NCBI RefSeq assembly: GCF_024518675.1
Contig: NZ_JANIGL010000001.1
Coordinates: 186,001-250,000, forward strand
DNA length: 64,000 nt
Reading direction: 5' to 3'
Source of the DNA: Pseudoalteromonas shioyasakiensis
Lineage (GTDB): Bacteria; Pseudomonadota; Gammaproteobacteria; Enterobacterales; Alteromonadaceae
Shown piece after piece: positions 53,934-60,746 of the stretch (the first letter of the stretch is position 1; every line of letters begins with the position of its first letter). Position numbers and translations under genes: made by a program. The notes under the pieces are model-generated. The model saw only the letters and a list, made by a program, of their open reading frames with translations. It did no database searches and was not told the DNA's origin.

Positions 53934-53966
53934 AGCCGCTGTTTGTAACAAACAGCGGCTTTTTTA
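53934..53966 (+). terminator. Rho-independent terminator of serS
   Basis: Twelve-base arms (53934-53945 and 53949-53960) around TAA, followed by a T run. An almost identical copy (one base different) occurs at 56193-56224. Confidence 0.93.
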
Positions 53967-53972
53967 TTGGTC

Positions 53973-53997
53973 AAAAAAATCGGCGCTTTAAGCGCCG
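53973..53997 (-). terminator. Rho-independent terminator of the MBL-fold hydrolase gene
   Basis: CGGCGCT (53981-53987) and AGCGCCG (53991-53997), with seven A on the plus strand that serve as T tract for minus-strand transcripts. It starts seven bases after the serS terminator. Confidence 0.82.
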
Positions 53998-54013
53998 TTT
54001 GATCCGAGTGAAA

Positions 54014-55126
54014 TTAATGATCGATTATATCTGCTAAAATCATGGCTGCGTGGGTTTCAACCGCACCTGAATCGAAACCATACATGTGGCCATATTTGTT
54101 CGCTAGTTCGGTATGCACATTGTTAGTGATCTCTTCTTGCCAGCGTTTAAACCAAATGAAGTGGTTACCGTCCCTCAGAATTGGGGTGTAGGGCGCCACT
54201 TCCAATTGTTTACCGACTTCAGTTCTAACATCAGCAATGTATTGCAGCAGTTCTTTTACGTCTTTTTTTGAACCGATGTTGCCATGACCGCCATTAATAA
54301 AGTCCCAATGCTTACTAAACTGTTTACTCAGAAGATTTTGGAGATCGGTTTCATAACCATTGAAATCTTCTGCTCCCGCAAAATTATAAAATGGCAATTG
54401 ATCAGGGTTAATCATGTCAGCGAAATGTAGCACGCGATCGTTTCGAATTAGAATCATAGTGTTATCCGGTGTATGACCAGAACCTTTTGGTGCCATCATC
54501 TTCAGCTTTATTGAGCCAAATCTGACTATTTGAGGTTTTTTCAAGTCGTACACTTCATTTGGTGCAGGGACTTTAGGGGTTCTTACACCGCTTTCGTCCA
54601 GTTCAGCGTGGTGATTGATCTTGTCAGTAACGGCTTGACTAGCAATTACACGGACCTTATCTACCTTTGGATTATTTTTCTTAATTAAGTCAATTAGTTG
54701 ATTACCACCACCGACATGATCTAGGTGGTAATGAGAGTACATAATAGCTGAGATCGGCTTATTGGTGATGGATTGAATGCCTTGAAAAAGAGCATCAATC
54801 CGGCCATCACCAAGAGGATCAATCAGTAACACCGAATCTTTAGAAACCACAACGGTAGCGTTGTAATAATTCACCCCAATCCAGTAGGTGTTTTTGCCCA
54901 ATTTTTGAATAGTGAATTTACTGTCATCAAACTGGCGTTCATAAAGACTATTGATTTTCTGGCCGATTTTCAGTGATTGGTTGGCTGATGGTTCGACTTC
55001 GATTTGAACCGTTTCACCAGGGAATAAAATTGCGCGCTGGTTATTATGGTCATGGCCTTTCGCACTTACATTAAATGTAAACAGTGCAGCAGCAATAGGG
55101 GTTAAAGCTAGGATGGATAGTTTCAT
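54014..55126 (-). CDS. Exported metallo-beta-lactamase-fold hydrolase
   Basis: Start at 55126 chosen: GAGGAG lies upstream and a clean signal peptide results (MKLSILAL...VSA). 370 residues. After an ~80-residue N-terminal part comes the MBL fold with HYHLDHVGG (metal ligands His, His, Asp, His), a later PKGSGHTPDNTM giving the next His, an FADMINP Asp-type bridging position and INGGHGNIGS for the last His. The family includes lactonases, glyoxalases and beta-lactamases; nothing here fixes the substrate. It is divergent from a LysR regulator across a clear inverted repeat, a typical inducible enzyme/regulator pair. Confidence 0.88.
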   Translation of the reverse strand: MKLSILALTPIAAALFTFNVSAKGHDHNNQRAILFPGETVQIEVEPSANQSLKIGQKINSLYERQFDDSKFTIQKLGKNTYWIGVNYYNATVVVSKDSVLLIDPLGDGRIDALFQGIQSITNKPISAIMYSHYHLDHVGGGNQLIDLIKKNNPKVDKVRVIASQAVTDKINHHAELDESGVRTPKVPAPNEVYDLKKPQIVRFGSIKLKMMAPKGSGHTPDNTMILIRNDRVLHFADMINPDQLPFYNFAGAEDFNGYETDLQNLLSKQFSKHWDFINGGHGNIGSKKDVKELLQYIADVRTEVGKQLEVAPYTPILRDGNHFIWFKRWQEEITNNVHTELANKYGHMYGFDSGAVETHAAMILADIIDH

Positions 55127-55166
55127 ATTTTCTCTCCTCAATAAGGTTAAGAAAAGATAAATGAAA

Positions 55167-55200
55167 AACAAACATATCAAAAATGCATGTTTGTTATAAT
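55167..55200 (+). promoter_or_regulatory. LysR-type operator and promoter between the MBL gene and its regulator
   Basis: AACAAACAT (55167-55175) and ATGTTTGTT (55187-55195) are exact inverted repeats with an 11-base spacer, the dyad form typical of LysR binding sites. TATAAT (55195-55200) adjoins it and can be the -10 of the LysR gene, so binding would autoregulate it. Confidence 0.6.
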
Positions 55201-55238
55201 ATGTAGATCATTTACGCATAACTATATAAAGTGATGAC

Positions 55239-56171
55239 ATGGTTGTACCTGATATTAATCTACGAAGTATTGACCTAAACCTGTTAACGATCTTAGAAAA
55301 GGTATTGATTCATAAGCATATTAGTCAAGCAGCTCAAGCATTAAACATGAGTCAGCCAGCAGTGAGCCGTGCCCTGATGCGCTTGCGTGAGCAATTTGGT
55401 GATCCATTGTTGGTAAAGGTGAAAAATGAGTACCGTTTAACTGCAAAAGGTGAATACCTTCGTAGCGAATTGGAAGTATTACTCAATACTATTCGGCATA
55501 TGTTGGTGGATGATGAATTTGACCCTATGCAATACTCAGGCGTGTTCACTATAGGGGCGCTGGATTTCGAAATGATGATGATTGTGCCGAAATTGTTAGC
55601 ACGTTTTCAACAGCGTGCTCCAAATTTGAAATTACAAATTGTGCCTTACAATTCATTTATACCGCTGCATGACTACTTGGAAAAGGTGGCGGATTTATTG
55701 TTGTATTCCACAGATGAAACACCCACTAATGTGTTTAAACAGCGCTTATTTAATGATAATTATGCTGTAGTGATGTGTTGCCAGCATAAATGGGCTAATC
55801 AAGCTATGACGTTAGAGTGCTATTGCCAAAGCCGACATTTAATCATTTCTGGTAATGGCTTGTGTAAAACAGATATGGATCATGAGCTGAAAAGGTTGGG
55901 TTATCAGCGGGAAGTAGTGGCATCTTTGCCACATTTTTCGATGGTGCCGGAGTTATTAATTAACACAGATCTGATTGCCACCTTACCAAAACGTCTGGTC
56001 ACTCACTTAGGTAAACGTTATGACATCACGGTGGCCGATTTACCGTTTTACACTGCCGATTTTCAAGTTGAACAATTTTGGCATCTCATTCATCACAATA
56101 GCCCAATCCACCAGTGGGTGAGGCAGGAAATAAAAAATATGGTGGATGAAGAAATCGATAAAACGCTGTAA
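55239..56171 (+). CDS. LysR-family transcriptional regulator
   Basis: 310 residues. N-terminal winged helix-turn-helix (residues 8-67, LNLLTILEKVLIHKHISQAAQALNM shape, then SQPAVSRALMRLREQFGDPLLV) and a C-terminal periplasmic-binding-protein-like effector domain. The SQPAVSRAL recognition helix and the 'PLLV' end are like the NodD/LinR-type subgroup. It is divergent from the MBL-fold hydrolase gene, with a dyad operator between, so it most likely controls that enzyme and itself (inference). The inducer is unknown. Its terminator is a near copy of the serS terminator. Confidence 0.93.
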   Translation: MVVPDINLRSIDLNLLTILEKVLIHKHISQAAQALNMSQPAVSRALMRLREQFGDPLLVKVKNEYRLTAKGEYLRSELEVLLNTIRHMLVDDEFDPMQYSGVFTIGALDFEMMMIVPKLLARFQQRAPNLKLQIVPYNSFIPLHDYLEKVADLLLYSTDETPTNVFKQRLFNDNYAVVMCCQHKWANQAMTLECYCQSRHLIISGNGLCKTDMDHELKRLGYQREVVASLPHFSMVPELLINTDLIATLPKRLVTHLGKRYDITVADLPFYTADFQVEQFWHLIHHNSPIHQWVRQEIKNMVDEEIDKTL

Positions 56172-56192
56172 GTTTTAAGCTTTAAGAAGAGA

Positions 56193-56224
56193 AGCCGCTG
56201 TTTGTAACGAACAGCGGCTTTTTT
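56193..56224 (+). terminator. Terminator after the LysR gene, near copy of the serS terminator
   Basis: Arms 56193-56204 and 56208-56219 around TAA, then T6. Over 33 bases it differs from 53934-53966 by one base in the stem (A to G, leaving a G-T pair), and part of the sequence just upstream is also similar. Confidence 0.9.
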
Positions 56225-56582
56225 GTTGTTAAGGGTTCAGTTAGCAAGCAGTGAAATTAACTCGGTGTGAAATCGATCACGTAGGAATAGGCTTTAGCCA
56301 TGATTTTATCAAGTTCACATGAAGGTTAAGCTTTTGGCATTAAAGCTTCAGCTCATCTATAGGGCGTGCTTAAAATTGCTGCTTTATAAGCTGTGTAGTT
56401 ACTTGTTTACATTGGAGTTGTTTAGTGGAATTATTAAAGGCAGGTTAAATACGCCGTTTGGGAGTGTTATAACCCCCTAAACTTGTGTTCAATAAGCGTT
56501 AATTTTTACTCAAGGAGAGAGTGTTATCGAATACGCAGAAGAGTTCTCTAAAGGAGAAAAATTAAGAAGAATACTTTTAGCA
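56225..56582 (+). other. Gap with possible leader peptide or displaced start for the next gene
   Basis: About 360 bases. AAGGAG (56512-56517) stands four bases before a GTG (56521) that opens only a 14-codon frame. The frame of the following membrane protein is open upstream from 56496 and translates naturally (EYAEEFSKGEKLRRILLA) but has no ATG, GTG or TTG there. Either the true start is non-standard, a frameshift has cut the 5' end, or the GTG is a short leader. Nothing else is recognised in the gap. Confidence 0.4.
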
Positions 56583-56999
56583 ATGTTGCTAGGTTTGTTT
56601 ATTATGATCACTCATAACAAATGGGTTTTTCCTTTTATCTATTGGTATGCTGACAAAGCACATTGTCATTCTCCGCTGGGTTATTCTGGAATTTCAGTAT
56701 TGTGGTATTCGTTATTTGTAGGTATGCCGCTTTTATGTGCTTTCATAATTGGTGTGGTTACTGTTCCAATTGGCTATAAAGGTATTACTCAAAAACAGTT
56801 TCCGCCCAAGGGAATGAAAGTTTACAAACCTACAAAAATTCTCAGAGGCTGGAAAGGTGATTTAAAGTCGGCATTTCATTTATCAATACCAGCCTTGTTA
56901 ATATTATTGTCTATTTGGGGTTATTTTCAGGTAGATAAAATGCCACATGAAGTAGGCAAAGGTGTCAACTATAGTGTATGTAAAAGCATTGGAGAATAA
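56583..56999 (+). CDS. Unrecognised membrane protein
   Basis: 138 residues from the first ATG, with about three transmembrane helices (near 1-25, 37-60 and 97-117), a Cys/His pair in ADKAHCHS and a Lys/Pro-rich cytoplasmic loop (FPPKGMKVYKPTK). No family that I can name. The 5' end is uncertain: about 20 further codons upstream look like a charged cytoplasmic N-terminus but lack a standard start codon. The next gene begins directly at the stop codon (no gap), so both are translated together. Function unknown. Confidence 0.55.
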   Translation: MLLGLFIMITHNKWVFPFIYWYADKAHCHSPLGYSGISVLWYSLFVGMPLLCAFIIGVVTVPIGYKGITQKQFPPKGMKVYKPTKILRGWKGDLKSAFHLSIPALLILLSIWGYFQVDKMPHEVGKGVNYSVCKSIGE

Positions 57000-57437
57000 A
57001 TGAAAAAAGGTCTTACAGACATATTTGAAGTTGATTCTGTGCTGAAGGTTTTAGTTCTATGCGTACTGACTATAGGTTCATATTTAATATATAAACTTTA
57101 CTGGTTTTCAAGCCAAATCAACCAGCATACCGAACTTAAAATCTCTAACTTGTTTATTACAACGGCCATTGCTTTATTTACTATTTCATTTGGCAGTTTA
57201 ATTTATGGTTTAGTTAATTATCATGATCTTTCAATTTTAAAAAGCTCGATGGCTATTCATTTAGCTTCAAGTGTTTTTGATGTAACGTGGATAATTATGG
57301 TACGTAATCGTATTAATGTAATTACAGGCTCTAATAGAGGAGACAAACTTTGGTTGAACCCATTTATCACATCAATTTTCCATGTGGTGTACATACAACA
57401 TAAAATAAATAAAGGTTTAGGTAAAAGCGTAATATAG
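57000..57437 (+). CDS. Unrecognised membrane protein, DUF4234-like appearance
   Basis: 145 residues with about four hydrophobic helices. The segment VLCVLTIGSYLIYKLYWF near the N-terminus is like the DUF4234 pattern (membrane helix followed by a Tyr/Trp-rich stretch), which is only a weak resemblance. The C-terminus is basic. It is directly adjacent to the upstream membrane protein gene, with which it forms a two-gene unit. I see no terminator, and 150 bases later lies the convergent sugar dehydrogenase. Function unknown. Confidence 0.6.
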   Translation: MKKGLTDIFEVDSVLKVLVLCVLTIGSYLIYKLYWFSSQINQHTELKISNLFITTAIALFTISFGSLIYGLVNYHDLSILKSSMAIHLASSVFDVTWIIMVRNRINVITGSNRGDKLWLNPFITSIFHVVYIQHKINKGLGKSVI

Positions 57438-57586
57438 CAAAAAATTAAAATGACACTGCTCCCAACTAGCTCGCTTTTTAACTTATCCCCAACGATTTAC
57501 TGTGATTCATAAAATATTATCCTGCCACAGTAAATATGATGAAGAAACTGACCAAGTTAAATCGGTATCGTCTTAATTTAAGTTAA

Positions 57587-58783
57587 TCACTGTGGAGTAA
57601 TGAATAATAACTTTGCGTCTTTTCCATCGGTTAATACCCCGATATTTCCTTTTGCTGTTACATACACATCCCGCAAACGCCCAGTAATCTCTGGGAATAC
57701 ATGAGATTGGCTAAACTTACCGTTAGCTAAATTGACTGCATAGAGTTTTTTGTCGACTAAAGTGGTGAGTAGTACATGCTTTTGCAGTGCAGGAAAGGCA
57801 GATTGCTTCGAGCCGTAATAAGCCATACCTGATGGTGCTATCGAAGGCGTCCAATCTACTGTCGGCTTTTTCATCCCAGCATATTCAGTGAAGGGGGAAA
57901 TACGTGCTTGCGAATAATCCTTACCATAGGTTATCACTGGCCAACCATAATTGCTGCCTGCAGTTAAGTAGTTAAGTTCGTCGCCGCCAGCTGGGCCATG
58001 TTCGTGACTGACTATTTGCTGGGTGTCGTAATCGTACACTAAACCTTGGGGGTTGCGGTGCCCCAGAGAAAAAACAGCTTGAGCAGCAAGGTTCTTATGT
58101 TTGATAAATGGGTTGTCGCTTGGCACACTACCATCTAAATTAATGCGTAATGTTTTACCCAGTTGACTGGTGATAACTTGCGCTTGCTCTCGGTGATCAA
58201 AGCCATCACCACTAGAAAATAATAAAGTGTTATCGGGTAGTACTAGTGCGCGGCCAGCATAATGCTGAGGGGTGTCTTTATCCGTTGCAACTTGATAAAC
58301 AACCTTAGGTTGAGAAAAGTCAGAACCATTAAAGGTCGCTTTAGCAATCACCACTCGATTTGCATCTAAATTACCTTGCGCATAAGTGAAAAAAACTTCA
58401 CTTGATTGGTTAAAATCAGGGGATAGCACAATATCGAGCAGCCCCCCTTGGCCGGCAACGTATATGCCATCAAGGGCCAGCTTAACTCTTGACTGCTTAT
58501 TATTTTTTATAATAACTACATGGCCGTCACGCTCAGTAATTAACCATGTGCAATTAGGGAGTTTAACCATACTCCAAGGAGAGTTAAGCTCAGTAGCAAG
58601 GGGAGCTATGGTGTGTTGTTTTGTGGGTAATGTTGAACCAGCGTGTACTGTAAACGATAAAAGCCAACATAGTGTAATACAACAGATTGATTGTTTACCA
58701 GTGACGCCTTTGCTAGTGTAAGTAAAAGGTTTTATTTTAATTTGAGATAACCATGCGCTTTTTAACACGTTTATTGCCTTCAT
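57587..58783 (-). CDS. Exported PQQ-dependent sugar dehydrogenase type (glucose/sorbosone dehydrogenase fold)
   Basis: The ATG at 58783 is well supported by a perfect AGGAGG six bases upstream. 398 residues: a long N-terminal stretch with a hydrophobic signal segment (near 35-50, ending VHA), then a six-bladed propeller of the soluble aldose dehydrogenase family (YliI-like): LNSPWSMVKLPNCTWLITERDG, GGLLDIVLSPDF, GLVYDYDTQQIVSHEHGPAGGDELNYL and GSNYGWP. The His in SHEHG is the family's catalytic base region. These enzymes oxidise sugar aldehydes with PQQ in the periplasm; no PQQ synthesis gene is in the window. Its 5' end overlaps the divergent small membrane protein gene by 31 bases. Confidence 0.9.
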   Translation of the reverse strand: MKAINVLKSAWLSQIKIKPFTYTSKGVTGKQSICCITLCWLLSFTVHAGSTLPTKQHTIAPLATELNSPWSMVKLPNCTWLITERDGHVVIIKNNKQSRVKLALDGIYVAGQGGLLDIVLSPDFNQSSEVFFTYAQGNLDANRVVIAKATFNGSDFSQPKVVYQVATDKDTPQHYAGRALVLPDNTLLFSSGDGFDHREQAQVITSQLGKTLRINLDGSVPSDNPFIKHKNLAAQAVFSLGHRNPQGLVYDYDTQQIVSHEHGPAGGDELNYLTAGSNYGWPVITYGKDYSQARISPFTEYAGMKKPTVDWTPSIAPSGMAYYGSKQSAFPALQKHVLLTTLVDKKLYAVNLANGKFSQSHVFPEITGRLRDVYVTAKGNIGVLTDGKDAKLLFITPQ

Positions 58784-59208
58784 TTTTAACCTCCTGGTTA
58801 CTAACATTCACCCTTGCTAGCTTGTTTCATAGTCAATACGTTGTCAATCAATTAGTTAATGTAGGTGTTGTGATCGGCTTTAGTGATCGCGTTAATTTAA
58901 CTCTAGAGGATTGGTTAGGCCTACTACCCACTTATGGCGCAATAATAGCCGTTGCACTAGCTATCGCATTTTCAGTCGCTGGGCTAATTTATAGAAAATA
59001 CAATAAATACGCCATTCAACTATTTGTTTTATCAGGAATCACCGCTTTTGCTGTGGTTTTAATAGCGATTGAATCAATTATGAATATTACCATTATTGCC
59101 GGCGCTAGAGGATGGGGCTTCTATTTACAATTGGTAGCTGGTGCAATCGGTGGCTATGCTTTTGCTATGTTAGCTCACACGGATATAAGTAAAAATGGAG
59201 CAAAGTAA
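58753..59208 (+). CDS. Unrecognised four-helix membrane protein
   Basis: 151 residues, four hydrophobic helices (about 10-28, 55-78, 90-112 and 115-142) with short loops, and no recognised family motif. The ATG at 58753 has only a weak SD but the N-terminus (MRFLTRLLPSFLTSWLLTF) looks natural. It overlaps the start of the divergent sugar dehydrogenase gene by 31 bases, so each promoter must lie inside the other gene. A tRNA-Pro gene on the other strand follows 19 bases after the stop. Function unknown. Confidence 0.7.
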   Translation: MRFLTRLLPSFLTSWLLTFTLASLFHSQYVVNQLVNVGVVIGFSDRVNLTLEDWLGLLPTYGAIIAVALAIAFSVAGLIYRKYNKYAIQLFVLSGITAFAVVLIAIESIMNITIIAGARGWGFYLQLVAGAIGGYAFAMLAHTDISKNGAK

Positions 59209-59227
59209 AGGTGAGTAGGAGATTAAA

Positions 59228-59304
59228 TGGTCGGTATGGAGAGATTCGAACTCTCGACCCCTGCCACCCCATGACAGTGCGCTACCAAGCTGCGCTACAT
59301 ACCG
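59228..59304 (-). tRNA. tRNA-Pro (anticodon GGG)
   Basis: A 77-base cloverleaf on the minus strand with encoded CCA. Acceptor CGGTATG/CATACCG, D arm TAGCGCAGCTTGGTAGCGC, anticodon loop ATGGGGT (GGG, reads CCC/CCU), T loop TTCGAAT. It resembles E. coli proL. Confidence 0.97.
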
Positions 59305-59316
59305 ACGTTTGAAAGC

Positions 59317-59344
59317 AATATACGTAATATTTTTGAAAAATCAA
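59317..59344 (-). promoter_or_regulatory. Promoter of tRNA-Pro
   Basis: On the minus strand TTGATT (59339-59344) and TATATT (59317-59322) are separated by 16 bases, ending about 13 bases before the mature tRNA 5' end. The same two hexamers occur in the tRNA-Val promoter. Confidence 0.7.
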
Positions 59345-59411
59345 TAAGCTTTTGTTTGTTTGAACGTTTATTGAGCGAGCTAAGGGTAAATACTTAGCTC
59401 TAAGGACAATT

Positions 59412-60032
59412 TTAATCTTTTAACCAATCATTGATCGATTTATACATCTCGTCTCGTAGAATTGGTTGGGCTGTTTTGTTAGGGTGTATATTGTCGTTTT
59501 GCATCAAGCTTTTATCTGTTGCGACTTTAAGTACAAAAAACGGCATTAAGTAGCTATTTGTTTCATTAGCTATGGTAGCAAAGCTTTCTGTGAACATGCC
59601 TGTATAACGTGGGCCATAGTTAGGAGGAATATGTATTTCCATTATTGCCACCTGTGCACCCGTTTGTTTACTAGTTTGTACGAGAGACGTTAAATTGTCT
59701 TGCAGCTTCTTAATCGGGAAGCCACGCAGGCCGTCATTGCCACCAAGCTCAATAAGTACATGGCTAGGCTGAAACTCATTAAGAAGGCTGTTTAAGCGAC
59801 GTAGAGCACCACCTGTGGTTTCACCACTGATACTGGCATTAACAAGCTGAATATTAACTTGCTCAGCGTCGTATTTATCTTGTAACAATTTAACCCAGCC
59901 TTGCTCTTGTTTTAAACCATAGGCGGCACTTAAACTGTCTCCTAAAATTAAAATTTTGTTGTCAGCTGCTGCAGTAAGTGGTTTGATTACTAACAGTAAA
60001 ACGAAAATAAAACGTAGGATTGAATACATCAT
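59412..60032 (-). CDS. tesA: TesA-type GDSL esterase/lysophospholipase L1, periplasmic
   Basis: Multifunctional acyl-thioesterase, esterase and lysophospholipase of the SGNH family. 206 residues with a signal peptide (about 1-22, ending TAA). Block I GDSLSAAYG holds the catalytic Ser, block II the Gly of SISGETTGG, block III ELGGNDGLRG gives Asn, and block V DNIHPNKTAQ gives the Asp-x-x-His. Divergent position beside ybbA is the same as in E. coli. Its first base abuts the first base of ybbA with no bases between, so both promoters and ribosome sites lie in the opposite gene. A second ATG follows directly at 60029. Confidence 0.95.
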   Translation of the reverse strand: MMYSILRFIFVLLLVIKPLTAAADNKILILGDSLSAAYGLKQEQGWVKLLQDKYDAEQVNIQLVNASISGETTGGALRRLNSLLNEFQPSHVLIELGGNDGLRGFPIKKLQDNLTSLVQTSKQTGAQVAIMEIHIPPNYGPRYTGMFTESFATIANETNSYLMPFFVLKVATDKSLMQNDNIHPNKTAQPILRDEMYKSINDWLKD

Positions 60033-60746
60033 ATGTCAGCGCTATCTCAATTAAATATTATTCAGGTTAATGGTCTTTCGAAAACAGTATCAACCCTTGA
60101 AGGGGATTTGCCCATCCTCAGCGACATCAGCTTTAATGTCAAGTCTGGCGATTCAGTCGCAGTTGTGGGCACTTCTGGGTCTGGTAAATCAACATTATTG
60201 AGTTTACTGGCAGGGCTTGACCAATCGAGCGAAGGTGAAATCTTTTTAGATGGCGAGCCACTTCATGCATTAGACGAAGAAGCGCGTGCCGCACTAAGAG
60301 CCTCTAAAGTTGGTTTTGTATTTCAATCTTTTATGTTAGTGCAAAGCCTGACTGCCCTTGAGAATGTGATGCTTCCTGCTGAGCTTGCAGGGGAGCAAAA
60401 TGCAAAGCAACAAGCGCTTGAGTTACTTGAAAAAGTAGGTTTGAGCCACCGTATAGAGCATTATCCGTCTCAGCTGTCAGGGGGGGAGCAGCAACGTGTT
60501 GCCATTGCGCGTGCATTTATTGGCACACCTAAAATTTTATTCGCTGATGAGCCATCAGCAAACCTCGATAGCAAAAACGGTAAGATGATTGAATCTCTAC
60601 TGTTTGAATTAAACCAGTCCCATGGCACAACGCTCATTCTAGTGACCCACGATGATGCGCTCGCCCAAAAATGTCAGCACATTTTGCAAATAGAAGCGGG
60701 TAAGCTCGTAAAAGATACCAGTGAGGATGTGGCTAATGTGGGCTAA
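60033..60746 (+). CDS. ybbA: YbbA-type ABC transporter ATP-binding protein
   Basis: 237 residues, LolD/MacB-like ATPase of the FtsX-type (mechanotransmission) ABC class. Walker A GTSGSGKST, Q-loop FVFQSFMLVQSL, signature LSGGEQQRVAIARA, Walker B ILFADEPSANLDS, switch His VTHDD. It shares the E. coli YbbA phrases LLAGLD and EEARAALRASKVGFVFQSFML. It overlaps the permease gene by 11 bases. The pair is thought to extract or export a lipid-linked or hydrophobic molecule; the substrate is not known. Named by synteny with tesA-ybbA-ybbP. Confidence 0.93.
   Translation: MSALSQLNIIQVNGLSKTVSTLEGDLPILSDISFNVKSGDSVAVVGTSGSGKSTLLSLLAGLDQSSEGEIFLDGEPLHALDEEARAALRASKVGFVFQSFMLVQSLTALENVMLPAELAGEQNAKQQALELLEKVGLSHRIEHYPSQLSGGEQQRVAIARAFIGTPKILFADEPSANLDSKNGKMIESLLFELNQSHGTTLILVTHDDALAQKCQHILQIEAGKLVKDTSEDVANVG

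Noticed and set aside
56440..56520. Segment with GTTATAAC and GCGTTAA that resembles parts of an integron attC site
   Set aside because: The paired R'/L' core sites and their spacing are not present, and no integrase is in the window.
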